This document shows positions 8,990 through 17,048 of a stretch of 64,000 nucleotides of DNA, piece after piece. Made by a program: the position numbers and the translations under genes. The DNA lies in the NCBI RefSeq assembly GCF_012912005.1, contig NZ_JABBEA010000007.1, positions 124,001 to 188,000 of the forward strand, in the 5' to 3' direction. Below the pieces are notes generated by a model. That model was not told the DNA's origin and did not search any database. It was given only the letters and a program-made list of their open reading frames with translations. The DNA comes from Paenibacillus sp. SZ31. Its GTDB lineage: Bacteria; Bacillota; Bacilli; Paenibacillales; Paenibacillaceae. The first letter of the stretch is position 1. Every line of letters begins with the position of its first letter.

Positions 8990-10468
8990 CTAATCATGTA
9001 CTTTCCTTCGTGAAAAGAACGAACGTTTCTTGGGTTGCTGTGCCATCATATGCGTTAAAATATGAGAAAACACTTTATCCATCTGTGCATCCTTGTCAAA
9101 CGGGTCAATATGTAACGGCAGCCCATATACACTCGATGTATCCAGAGCTTTACGAATGCGCTGAACTGCTTCAGTTGCTGCCAGGGGCAAACAATATATC
9201 CATTTCTCTCGTGGATACCGATGATGTGATCGAACAAAAGCGCCAATCTCCGCCTGTCTCCATTCGGCACCTGAGCCTATGACAATGGGCAGATCTGCAC
9301 GCAGAAATTCTTCCAGACGGTTCTGGTCTTGACCACTACCGAGGTCCATCACAATGAATTGATAGCTCCCCCCAAGCAAAGACAAAATATCCGCTCGCCC
9401 GGACTGTTTCCAATAATGCACACCATCCACAGCAAACTGTCTGCCTGCCGGCACCGGTTTACCCGCTTGAGCGATTTGTTGAATCCTTGCAAAGGATTGA
9501 GAGCGAGGTGACATTTCAATCACAGCTACTTTGAAGTTTTGCCTTTCGAGATAATGACTGATAGCTATAGCCGTATGGGTAACCCCTACACCTGATGAAG
9601 CACCAGTCAGGGCAATAACTCTTGTTCCCCCATTCAAGGTCATCGTTGTATCTCCACCGGGCATTGTTCCGCCGGGTATTCGGAGCAGTTCCTTCCTTAC
9701 CTCATCGGCAGATTGGAATCGCTCTTCGGCATTATACCTTAACAGTCTTCTCGCCACAGGGATGTATGTCCGTGGAACATCGCTCCGGATAGAACTTTCC
9801 ACACCTTGAATCCATTCCGTATACGCCCCACTTGTCATAAGATAGAGCAGCAATGCTCCGAGTCCATATAGATCCGAACGAGCATCGGTCTGACCTGAGC
9901 CATATTGTTCAGGTGCAGCGAAGCCAGCGGTTCCCAACTTAACGGTATCTTCAGCACTTTGCGGTTTGTAACTTCTGGCGATGCCAAAATCGATTAATCT
10001 TACTTCATGTTCCGGGGTGATCATGATATTTGATGGTTTCAGATCCCTATAGATAACAGGTGGATTCAGATTATGCAGATAACTCAACACATCCAGTAAT
10101 TGAAGCACCAGCTCCGTTAACTGCTCCATCGGGATCTTCCCGCGGCACTGCTTGAAATACTCACTGAGCGTTAACCCTTCGATGTATTCCATCACCAAGT
10201 ACGTGTACCCCTCTTCATCCGGTACAAAAAAATCAACGATCTGCGGTAATCTTGGATGGCGAAGGGATGTCAGTAGAGCCGCCTCCGACTCCATGCTGCC
10301 TTCATATGGCATAGCTGTTACGCTTTCTTTAATTGCCCATATCTTGCCCGGCAACTTCAAGTCCTCCGCCTCGTATACATGGCTCATTCCGCCTGTACCC
10401 AGAATGGATACGATACGATATCTCCCTCCCAGCAGGCTTCCACGTTCCAGCCTGGCCGGATGTCTCAT
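8990..10468 (-). CDS. Ser/Thr protein kinase fused to a MinD/ParA-like domain
   Basis: ATG 10468 follows AAGGAGG by 8 bases (492 residues). Residues 16-275 are a Hanks-type kinase: GTGGMSHVY glycine loop, AIK lysine at residue 47, YRDLKPSN catalytic loop near 140 and DFG in LIDFGIAR. All catalytic residues are present. From about residue 285 a MinD-like Rossmann fold follows with ALTGASSGVGVTHTA, in which the P-loop lysine is Val, and VMDLGSG later. There is no transmembrane helix or PASTA repeat, so it differs from PrkC/PknB. As first gene of the Tad-like operon it probably phosphorylates or gates the secretion machinery; that role is inferred. Confidence 0.88.
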   Translation of the reverse strand: MRHPARLERGSLLGGRYRIVSILGTGGMSHVYEAEDLKLPGKIWAIKESVTAMPYEGSMESEAALLTSLRHPRLPQIVDFFVPDEEGYTYLVMEYIEGLTLSEYFKQCRGKIPMEQLTELVLQLLDVLSYLHNLNPPVIYRDLKPSNIMITPEHEVRLIDFGIARSYKPQSAEDTVKLGTAGFAAPEQYGSGQTDARSDLYGLGALLLYLMTSGAYTEWIQGVESSIRSDVPRTYIPVARRLLRYNAEERFQSADEVRKELLRIPGGTMPGGDTTMTLNGGTRVIALTGASSGVGVTHTAIAISHYLERQNFKVAVIEMSPRSQSFARIQQIAQAGKPVPAGRQFAVDGVHYWKQSGRADILSLLGGSYQFIVMDLGSGQDQNRLEEFLRADLPIVIGSGAEWRQAEIGAFVRSHHRYPREKWIYCLPLAATEAVQRIRKALDTSSVYGLPLHIDPFDKDAQMDKVFSHILTHMMAQQPKKRSFFSRRKVHD

Positions 10469-10493
10469 ATCAATTCCTCCTTCAATACACAAC

Positions 10494-10565
10494 AAAAAAG
10501 GGAAAGCCTCACCGAAGAAGAACAGACCGGATATCCGGTTTCGTTCACTTCGGGATGCTTTCCCT
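10494..10565 (-). promoter_or_regulatory. Compound hairpin with T-run in the leader of the kinase/Tad operon (candidate attenuator)
   Basis: In the minus-strand transcript a 9-bp outer stem (10499-10507 with 10557-10565, AGGGAAAGC/GCTTTCCCT) encloses a second stem CCGAAG/CTTCGG (10512-10517 with 10548-10553) and a central palindrome ACCGGATATCCGGT (10526-10539). Six T residues follow at once (10499-10494). The structure lies only 26 bases upstream of the kinase start codon and downstream of a good sigma-A promoter. It is therefore inside the 5' leader rather than simply ending the previous gene. It does not match a riboswitch class I know. Confidence 0.6.
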
Positions 10566-10593
10566 CAGGTTTGTTATGGTTAATATTGGTATC

Positions 10594-10623
10594 ATTATAG
10601 TACAGGCAGGAATAGATTGTAAA
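10594..10623 (-). promoter_or_regulatory. Sigma-A promoter of the kinase/Tad operon
   Basis: On the minus strand TTTACA (10618-10623), an 18-base spacer and a perfect TATAAT (10594-10599). The predicted transcript starts near 10587 and gives a leader of about 120 bases that carries the compound hairpin. No competing promoter fits in the 26 bases between hairpin and start codon. Confidence 0.65.
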
Positions 10624-10695
10624 GCACAATATTTAATGGGCTTAATCAAATCAATTTCATAATACCTTTAGCTGCTTTAATCAAGGCTAGATCTC

Positions 10696-11745
10696 TTAAT
10701 ATTTGACCATATAAAGTGTAATCTCTTCCCGATTATGGAACAACTGCTTGGAACGTTGAATCTGCATCCGTGAACGCTCAAACGTATCAATCACATCTTT
10801 AATGAGCGCGAGCGGTTTTTTATGCAATAACTTCACGGTAACGATGGCTGTTCCTCCGGGCTGAAGGCTATATAGAAGATCCGATACAAGTCGGCTCATC
10901 AGCTTCGGACTCCAACTCATATCACATACGAGCAGATCGAATTCTCCTTCGCGGAAACGAACATCCCCTGCATTCTTTTTCAAGAAAGTCAGTTTTGGTG
11001 ATGCCAGCAGCGTCGCATCCATCTTCGCCGGATCTACCGCCGTTACTTCAAGCCCGCGTTCAAGCAGGAATGAGGTCCATCCACCTGGTGCTGCACCGAT
11101 ATCGAGTGCTTTATGGAATGAAGTAAAGTCAATACCAAACGTTTGCTCGGCTTCAAGCAATTTGAATTTGGCCCGCGAGATCTGTCCGTCTTCTTTTTGA
11201 AAACGTACGGCTCCCCCGCTCCAGTCTGACAGATTCTGTTCAGGTCTGGACACGCCAGCATACAACATATCATTTGCAGCAAATACGGAAATGACATAAT
11301 CAGCATCACGTACAACCCATTCACAGCCTAGCTCATCCAGCTTTTCTGTCAGCAATTGCTTCAATGAGGCCGCATTTTCTTGCCAAAAAGACCCTTCTGT
11401 CTTCCGTACCTGCAGCACGACAGGGGTACCTGTCAGTTCTTTATGATTCAGCACGAATGCAATCAATTTCTCGATAGACTGTTCCGAATCTTCTGTATTC
11501 TCCTGAAACTGAACAGGTTGAATATGACGTAAAAACGTTGGATACTCTGCCCACAGCTTACCTGCAACTTCTTCCTCCGCTACAGGCAGACCCGCAAGCA
11601 AAATTTCTCCTGGTACGAGTACCGTGCTCTTCACCGCACCAAACGTACGGCGCAATTCTTCCTGAGCATAAGGGGCAAAGCCGTGATTGGCTGTGCAGAT
11701 AAAACGGGAGAAGTTGCCTTCTTCCCAAGACGATTGTGTACTCAA
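10696..11745 (-). CDS. FtsJ/RlmM-like rRNA ribose 2'-O-methyltransferase
   Basis: 349 residues. An N-terminal half without clear motifs (THUMP-like region expected in RlmM relatives) precedes a Rossmann methyltransferase with ALDIGAAPGGWTSFL as SAM motif I. The K-D-K-E tetrad of 2'-O-methyltransferases is readable: Lys in RAKFKLLE, Asp in VCDMSW, Lys in TVKLLHKK and Glu in REEITLY. It probably modifies a ribose in 23S rRNA, but the exact nucleotide cannot be told. It is the last gene of a seven-gene operon, 6 bases after the ABC ATPase gene. Confidence 0.85.
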   Translation of the reverse strand: MSTQSSWEEGNFSRFICTANHGFAPYAQEELRRTFGAVKSTVLVPGEILLAGLPVAEEEVAGKLWAEYPTFLRHIQPVQFQENTEDSEQSIEKLIAFVLNHKELTGTPVVLQVRKTEGSFWQENAASLKQLLTEKLDELGCEWVVRDADYVISVFAANDMLYAGVSRPEQNLSDWSGGAVRFQKEDGQISRAKFKLLEAEQTFGIDFTSFHKALDIGAAPGGWTSFLLERGLEVTAVDPAKMDATLLASPKLTFLKKNAGDVRFREGEFDLLVCDMSWSPKLMSRLVSDLLYSLQPGGTAIVTVKLLHKKPLALIKDVIDTFERSRMQIQRSKQLFHNREEITLYMVKY

Positions 11746-11751
11746 ATTGTG

Positions 11752-12531
11752 TTACCCTCCAGAACGCACGCGTATCCACGGACGACCGTCATCCCACTGG
11801 ATATCGACCGGGACATCGTACGTATGCTTAATTGTATCTTGTGTCAAAACTTCATGTTTGGGGCCTGCCGCAGCAATACGTCCATCGCGGATCAAGGCCA
11901 CATGCGTAAATAAAGGTACGATCTCTTCAACATGATGTGTCACATACACAACTGTAATGTTACGCTGGCGCAGACGATCAATCTCAGCCAGCATTTTCTC
12001 ACGTTCATATAAGTCTAGCCCGGCACAAGGCTCGTCCATAATCAGCAATTTTGGCTCAGCCATTAATGAACGAGCGAGCATGACTTTTTTGCGCTCTCCT
12101 TGGGATAACGTACCCAGCGAGTTGTTGGCAAGGTTGGCAAAGCCCATATCATCCAGCAAACTCATTGCCTTTGCTTTTACTTCATCAGGAATCGTCTGAT
12201 AAAAACGCAAAAAAGCATACGCTCCTGTAGCGACGACTTCCCATACCGGATCTCTGGGTGTTAGTTTCTCAATCAACGTTTGGCTGATATAACCGATTTC
12301 CTTACGTACTTCCCTGACGTCACATTGTCCATACAGATTACCCAGTACTTCAATGCGTCCCTGGCTTGGAAACATATATCCGTTCATCATTTCCAGCAAC
12401 GTTGTTTTGCCAGAACCATTCCGACCCAGAATAACCCAATGTTCGCCTTGTTCGATGCGCAAATGTACATTATCTAAAATCTGATTCTCTTCTCGTCTAA
12501 GTGAGACATGTTCCATCGAAATTATACTCAT
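11752..12531 (-). CDS. ABC transporter ATP-binding protein (YlmA-like)
   Basis: 259 residues with the full ABC ATPase set: Walker A GRNGSGKTT (about residues 37-45), Q-loop in YISQ, signature LSQGERKK, Walker B LLIMDEPCAGLD and switch histidine in VTHHVEE. The signature LSQGE deviates from LSGGQ, as is common in YlmA-type stand-alone ATPases. No permease gene is adjacent, so the partner is unknown and a non-transport role is possible. Its start overlaps the thioredoxin-gene stop by 4 bases. Confidence 0.85.
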   Translation of the reverse strand: MSIISMEHVSLRREENQILDNVHLRIEQGEHWVILGRNGSGKTTLLEMMNGYMFPSQGRIEVLGNLYGQCDVREVRKEIGYISQTLIEKLTPRDPVWEVVATGAYAFLRFYQTIPDEVKAKAMSLLDDMGFANLANNSLGTLSQGERKKVMLARSLMAEPKLLIMDEPCAGLDLYEREKMLAEIDRLRQRNITVVYVTHHVEEIVPLFTHVALIRDGRIAAAGPKHEVLTQDTIKHTYDVPVDIQWDDGRPWIRVRSGG

Positions 12532-12845
12532 TTCAGCACCACCTTCCGGATCTCAGAGAGCAAGTGCTCTACAGAGCTCATCCGATAAACCATTTTTGGA
12601 ACATCTTGCTGACCATCAAACAGCATCACCGCTGGCACGCTTGAAATTTGAAATTGTTGTACAAGTTCAGGAATGTCATGAATGTTCATTTCGGATAAAA
12701 TACCTTCTGGCAGCATGTGCTCAACGACCTCCAACATACGCCGGGCTGCCGCACATGTCCCGCATAAAGGGGTATATATAAATACAGCCTGTGGCATGCC
12801 TTCCCATACGCCGCGCATTAACATTTTGGATGTAATGGGCTTCAT
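12528..12845 (-). CDS. Thioredoxin-family protein
   Basis: 105 residues with a CGTC redox motif after the first beta strand (FIYTPLCGTCAAA) and the cis-proline loop SVPAVMLF. The size matches a single thioredoxin fold. The classic WCGPC is replaced by LCGTC, so redox potential and partners probably differ from housekeeping TrxA. No signal peptide is present, so it is cytosolic. It overlaps both neighbours by 4 bases (ATGA) and is translationally coupled. Confidence 0.85.
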   Translation of the reverse strand: MKPITSKMLMRGVWEGMPQAVFIYTPLCGTCAAARRMLEVVEHMLPEGILSEMNIHDIPELVQQFQISSVPAVMLFDGQQDVPKMVYRMSSVEHLLSEIRKVVLK

Positions 12846-13183
12846 TGACTTTCTTCTCCCGCGGCAACACGCAGCATGACCTCACCCGTCATTGGTCCAT
12901 TATGAATGGTTACCGAATCGGGTTTATTGCTATATAACATCTCGTACATCTGGCGTTTCCCAAACATACTGGACGTATGCAAATAGATTTCGCGCGGAAA
13001 CAGCCCTTCTCGTACAATGGATGCCGCAACCTCACCCCCATTGGGCGAATCCGGACCAAGCTCATAATCCAGCGACAAAATGTCCACGTCACCTTCTCTT
13101 AGCAGCATCAGGCACTCTTCTGCATTCGTTGCCAGAACAAATCCTTTCGGACACGCCCGATAGTCATCCAAAAAAACATGCAT
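12842..13183 (-). CDS. Cyclic-phosphate processing receiver-domain protein
   Basis: 113 residues. MHVFLDDYRACP resembles the start of a response-regulator receiver (acidic pair D6, D7), ILSLDYEL places a possible phospho-acceptor Asp, and IYLHTSSMFGKRQM contains the T/S and conserved His region. The family is annotated as a receiver-like domain fused to or associated with cyclic-phosphate processing. The exact reaction is unproven. It lies 19 bases after the endonuclease IV gene and overlaps the thioredoxin gene. Confidence 0.7.
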   Translation of the reverse strand: MHVFLDDYRACPKGFVLATNAEECLMLLREGDVDILSLDYELGPDSPNGGEVAASIVREGLFPREIYLHTSSMFGKRQMYEMLYSNKPDSVTIHNGPMTGEVMLRVAAGEESQ

Positions 13184-13202
13184 ACAATCGCTCCTCTCCC
13201 CA

Positions 13203-14051
13203 TTATAGCCAGGAACGCATGAGCGCTATATCATCATGGTGCGTTCCATCTTCGCCCGTTTCTGTCTCGAGCACAACAACCGCTTTTTGGAACTCAGGCG
13301 CAGTTAACAATGCTTTCATTGATTCATTTCCGATATACCCCTGTCCGATCCTCGCATGTCTATCCTTACACGAACCGGATGCATATTTGGAATCATTAAA
13401 ATGTACAGCAGCAACCTCATCCCAGTATCCGAGTATCCTGCCCTTATCGAGCATCGCCGCTTCGTTGCCTGACGACCACATACCTGAAGCAAAAGCATGG
13501 CATGTGTCAAAACAAAAAGCAATATGCTCCGGATATCGGCTTAATTTGCGAATCTGTATCATTTCTTCCATTGTCGTGCCCATGGGGCCATGATCACCTG
13601 CCTGATTTTCAAGCAAAACTTTCGAATGACCATGCCAATTCTCCAAGGCGGTATCCAGACAATGAATGAGGTTCTGATAGCCCTCCAGCGGATCGCTCGT
13701 TTTGATATGTCCAAAATGGACAACCGTCCCGACAGAACCGCAAGCATTCGAAATTTCAAGATCATTGCGAATAGAAGCTATTGTAGCATGAAAGCCCGCC
13801 TCTCCACGGGTCATGCCCAACGCCGGATTCGTGAGATAGGGTGAATGTGCAATCGAAGCAAGTCCCTGCTGTTCACACCAATCCCTGCACTGCTCAGCAT
13901 CCTTAAGATCCAGACTTTTCAGACCAAGACTACGCGGGTTCTTCGGAAAATACTGAAACGCCGTTGCCCCCATCTCATTCGCTCTCTTGGCTGCCTGAAG
14001 AAATCCGCCTCTGGTGCTGACATGTGCCCCGATTCCGTTTTTAGGCCTCAT
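13203..14051 (-). CDS. nfo: Deoxyribonuclease IV (AP endonuclease)
   Basis: Endonuclease IV cleaves DNA 5' of abasic sites in base-excision repair. The 282-residue product starts at ATG 14051 (IGAHVSTRGGF follows), which overlaps the glycosylase stop by 11 bases; an upstream in-frame start would add 39 unmatched residues. Metal-binding segments are seen: GAHVS, VHFGH, VLLENQAG, CFDTCHAF, VHFNDSK and ETETG. Coupling to an Fpg-type glycosylase gene puts base removal and AP-site cleavage in one transcript. Confidence 0.93.
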   Translation of the reverse strand: MRPKNGIGAHVSTRGGFLQAAKRANEMGATAFQYFPKNPRSLGLKSLDLKDAEQCRDWCEQQGLASIAHSPYLTNPALGMTRGEAGFHATIASIRNDLEISNACGSVGTVVHFGHIKTSDPLEGYQNLIHCLDTALENWHGHSKVLLENQAGDHGPMGTTMEEMIQIRKLSRYPEHIAFCFDTCHAFASGMWSSGNEAAMLDKGRILGYWDEVAAVHFNDSKYASGSCKDRHARIGQGYIGNESMKALLTAPEFQKAVVVLETETGEDGTHHDDIALMRSWL

Positions 14052-14862
14052 GCTGGCATTTCGGACAGAAGAACGCCTTCTTGCCCGTAATTTCCACTCG
14101 TTCAATCGTTCCCCCGCAGCGCGGACAATTCTCGCCTTCCCGATCGTATACGCGACACTGCTCGTCAAAGCTTCCTGTCTTCGTATCCCCTTGCATCAGC
14201 GGCATTTCCATATAACCACCCTCAGAAGCTGCTTCGCGCAACACGGACTGCATCGAATGGAACAAGCGCTCCGTCAGCTCTGGTGAAGTCGCGATGTTCT
14301 GCGTTTTGGAGCTTGGTCTCAGACCAGCAGCAAAGGCAATCTCATCCGAATAACAGTTGCCGATCCCCGCAATAATATGCTGGTTCACCAACGTTGTCTT
14401 GAGCGTACCCCGACGACCCTTCAATAGGGAAGCAAACCGTTCCACGTTCATCCGTCGATCCAAAGGTTCAGGTCCAAGATCAGACATCGCCTCTTCAGTT
14501 TCTTTCGAAGTAAGCAGATGTAAATATCCCAAGCGCAGACCGATAAAGAATAAAATGTGGTCCCCAAACTGGATTTCCACCTGTGTGGAACGATCAGGAC
14601 GTTCCTCTTCCGTGCCCCAGAAAATCATACCACCCAACATGAGGTGCAGCACCAGGCGTTTACCATTAGCCAAGTGGAAAATCAGATGCTTCGCTCGGCG
14701 CTCAACAAATATGATGCGATTACCTGTAAGTTCATTGATGAATAGATCAGGCTCCGTATTTATCGTTTTATCGCGGTTAATTACCACACCTGTAATCAGT
14801 AGATCAAGTATTTTCTCGGACAGCAAGGTCCGGTAATTTTCCATTTCCGGTAGTTCCGGCAT
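14041..14862 (-). CDS. Fpg/Nei-family DNA glycosylase (MutM-like)
   Basis: 273 residues beginning MPELPEMEN, the catalytic Pro-Glu N terminus of Fpg/Nei enzymes. The conserved Lys lies in RRAKHLI, the H2TH Asn in GIGNCYSDE, and a C-terminal zinc finger has CPRC and CPKC. The DPRRF region that probes the opposite base in classical MutM is replaced by IGLRLGY, so substrate choice (8-oxoG versus oxidised pyrimidines) may differ. It may therefore be a paralogue rather than the main mutM. It starts 6 bases after the HAD gene. Confidence 0.88.
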   Translation of the reverse strand: MPELPEMENYRTLLSEKILDLLITGVVINRDKTINTEPDLFINELTGNRIIFVERRAKHLIFHLANGKRLVLHLMLGGMIFWGTEEERPDRSTQVEIQFGDHILFFIGLRLGYLHLLTSKETEEAMSDLGPEPLDRRMNVERFASLLKGRRGTLKTTLVNQHIIAGIGNCYSDEIAFAAGLRPSSKTQNIATSPELTERLFHSMQSVLREAASEGGYMEMPLMQGDTKTGSFDEQCRVYDREGENCPRCGGTIERVEITGKKAFFCPKCQHEA

Positions 14863-14868
14863 CGTACA

Positions 14869-15678
14869 TTACCCCTTTTTGGAAGCTTGGTCTGCCTCTT
14901 GCGACAGCCACTCCATCAATTTATGCAAATCTTCAAACACATGATCAGGTCGAGCCTTCGCTGCTTGAATGTGTCCATCCATATTATCCCGTGTTGTCAC
15001 ACCGGTAAGTACCAACAGCGTCTCACACCCTGCTGCCACTCCAGCTGCAATATCGGTTCGCATATTATCTCCGATCACTGCCACTTCATGAGACGCCAGG
15101 TTTAGCCGGCTAATGGCTGACTTCATTATAACACTCGATGGCTTGCCTATAACTGTAGGATGAACTCCGGTCGCGGCTTCAATTGCTGCTCCAATAGTCC
15201 CCGCCCCAGGTGTCAGTCCATCATCGGAAGGAAGCTGCAGATCCGGGTTGGTCATGATGAATTTTGATCCAGCATTAATCCACCTTAACGCCTTAGTCAG
15301 TTTATGATAGGAAAATTCACGGTCAATCCCCTGTATCACGTAATCTGGTGCATCGTCTGTCAGCTGTAATCCAGCTTCTTCTATGGCTTGCAGCAGTCCT
15401 GCTTCTCCAATACATGCCACTTTTGCACCCGGGGACTCTTCAGCAACGTATTCAGCAGCAGCCACAGCAGAAGTACATACCTGTGACGCGTCGGCAGGTA
15501 TCCCCATCCCGTTCAGATGATCTGCCACGCCTTGTGGTGTACGGGATGAATTATTCGTTACGAATAAATACGGCTTTCCTAGCTCCTGCAGTGTTCGAAT
15601 AAGCTGATCGGCTCCTTCGATACGATGTCTGCCATGATAGAGCGTACCATCCAAGTCAATCAGATAGGCCTTAATCAC
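14869..15678 (-). CDS. HAD-superfamily phosphatase, NagD/AraL type
   Basis: Start chosen at GTG 15678, 9 bases after AAAGGAAG (269 residues); an in-frame ATG at 15705 is an alternative. DLDGTLYHG gives the two catalytic Asp residues, VTNNSS the second motif, and GDNMRTDI the Mg-binding C-terminal motif. The length and C2-type cap fit the NagD-like subfamily (TIGR01457), small-molecule phosphatases with broad substrates. It heads the seven-gene repair/RNA-modification operon. Confidence 0.88.
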   Translation of the reverse strand: MIKAYLIDLDGTLYHGRHRIEGADQLIRTLQELGKPYLFVTNNSSRTPQGVADHLNGMGIPADASQVCTSAVAAAEYVAEESPGAKVACIGEAGLLQAIEEAGLQLTDDAPDYVIQGIDREFSYHKLTKALRWINAGSKFIMTNPDLQLPSDDGLTPGAGTIGAAIEAATGVHPTVIGKPSSVIMKSAISRLNLASHEVAVIGDNMRTDIAAGVAAGCETLLVLTGVTTRDNMDGHIQAAKARPDHVFEDLHKLMEWLSQEADQASKKG

Positions 15679-15758
15679 ACACAGCACTTCCTTTCTTAAT
15701 TCCATTAACTTTTCATAACCTTAATTATTTACCTTGTACTTAACGCGAACCTATGTAT

Positions 15759-15905
15759 TCAGGCAAAAAACAACGGCTTGCTGACATCTGCACACAACAA
15801 GTCGAACCGGATCGAACACCGACGGTTTAACTCGCGCGTCTTCTGTACAAGCTTGTCATTTCCTGCGCTTTCCCGGAAAATAATTTGAATCATTTCCCTC
15901 TTCAT
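15759..15905 (-). CDS. Possible small protein, 48 residues
   Basis: The frame MKREMIQIIFRES...FFA is open for longer, but only the ATG at 15905 has an upstream purine stretch (AGGATGG, 6 bases). It lies between a hairpin terminator after rnz and the HAD operon. The product has no recognisable domain; a run of basic residues and two Cys are visible. It could equally be chance coding in an intergenic region. Conservation at the protein level would decide. Confidence 0.3.
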   Translation of the reverse strand: MKREMIQIIFRESAGNDKLVQKTRELNRRCSIRFDLLCADVSKPLFFA

Positions 15906-15939
15906 ATTGCCCATCCTACACGCTTTCTGACCAGATTGC

Positions 15940-15974
15940 AAAAGGGACCGCGGGAGTTCCTCTCCCTCAGTCCC
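15940..15974 (-). terminator. Terminator after rnz
   Basis: Two stacked stems on the minus strand, GGGAC/GTCCC (15944-15948 with 15970-15974) enclosing GGGAG/CTCCC (15952-15956 with 15962-15966), followed by a short T4 run. It lies 60 bases after the RNase Z stop codon. Confidence 0.6.
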
Positions 15975-16033
15975 GTGCAATTACCCGGTTCTTCATGTGG
16001 CGTGTTTAGCCGTGCACTGGTTCGCATTCATCG

Positions 16034-16972
16034 TTAAGATTCTTGCTTGCGATGCACAACAGGAATAAGCTGATGTTCGTTTGCAAGTCTGGTATTCGGG
16101 AATACGGACTGTGCCTCTTCCAAAAGTGGCTGCAGTTGATCTTCGTCTTTATAACGTGAGCTGAAGTGAGTCATAATCAATTGCCCAACATTCGCCGCTC
16201 TAGCCGCTTCTGCCGCTTGTTTTGAAGTACTATGATAGTACTCGTGCGCTGTATCGGCCAGATCATGCATGAATGTAGCTTCATGCACAAGCACATCTGC
16301 ATCTATGGAAAGAGGCTGTACATTGTCACATGGACGTGTATCACCCAATATGGTGATCACCATGCCGCGTTTTGGCACTCCCAATACATCTTCTGGACGA
16401 AGCGTCTGACCGTCATCCAGCGTGATGGTTTCTCCACGTTTCAGTCGGCCGAACAATGGGCCGGGTTTCAAACCATATTCCGCCATTTTGGCTGGGTCCA
16501 GGCTGCCTGGACGATCTTTTTCCGTAATCCGGTATCCATAGCTGTCAATCCGATGCTCAAGCAAAGCAGCTTCCACGATAAAACTGTCATCTTCGAATAG
16601 GACGCCGCCCGTATGTTCCACGATATTCAAATCATAGTTCACCCGGGATTGACTAAGCTCCATCGTTGTACTAATCATTCGATCCGTACCTGGCGGACCA
16701 TATACCGTTAATGGTGTGGTGCCACCTTGATAGGCTCTGCTCGAAAGCAGCCCTGGAAGACCAAATACATGATCACCATGCAGGTGAGTAATGAATATTT
16801 TCTCCAATTTGCTTAGTTTAAGCGGAGAACTTAAAATCTGGTGCTGCGTTCCTTCCCCGCAGTCAAACAACCACAAAGCTCTGCGCTCATCCAACATGCG
16901 TAGCCCAATGGAAGTTACATTCCGTTGAAGCGTAGGTACACCAGCATTAGTTCCCAGGAAATATAGTTCCAT
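16034..16972 (-). CDS. rnz: Ribonuclease Z
   Basis: tRNase Z removes 3' trailers from tRNA precursors. ATG 16972 (AGAGGTG upstream) gives 312 residues, the normal length; the longer frame has no matching N terminus. MELYFLGTNAGVPT is the family start, THLHGDHVFGLPG is the zinc-binding HxHxDH motif, and later ligands are in GDTRPC and the final His motif. It is 76 bases downstream of metH, separated by a terminator. Confidence 0.95.
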   Translation of the reverse strand: MELYFLGTNAGVPTLQRNVTSIGLRMLDERRALWLFDCGEGTQHQILSSPLKLSKLEKIFITHLHGDHVFGLPGLLSSRAYQGGTTPLTVYGPPGTDRMISTTMELSQSRVNYDLNIVEHTGGVLFEDDSFIVEAALLEHRIDSYGYRITEKDRPGSLDPAKMAEYGLKPGPLFGRLKRGETITLDDGQTLRPEDVLGVPKRGMVITILGDTRPCDNVQPLSIDADVLVHEATFMHDLADTAHEYYHSTSKQAAEAARAANVGQLIMTHFSSRYKDEDQLQPLLEEAQSVFPNTRLANEHQLIPVVHRKQES

Positions 16973-17001
16973 TCTGGATCGCACCTCTTTCTGTTGCCAG
17001 C

Positions 17002-17025
17002 AAAAAACCTCCGACAATGCGGAGG
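17002..17025 (-). terminator. Terminator of metH
   Basis: Minus-strand stem CCTCCG/CGGAGG with a 6-base loop, followed immediately by T6 (17007-17002). It is 24 bases after the metH stop codon. Confidence 0.85.
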
Positions 17026-17048
17026 GCTTTGCCTGACACTCTACTGAT

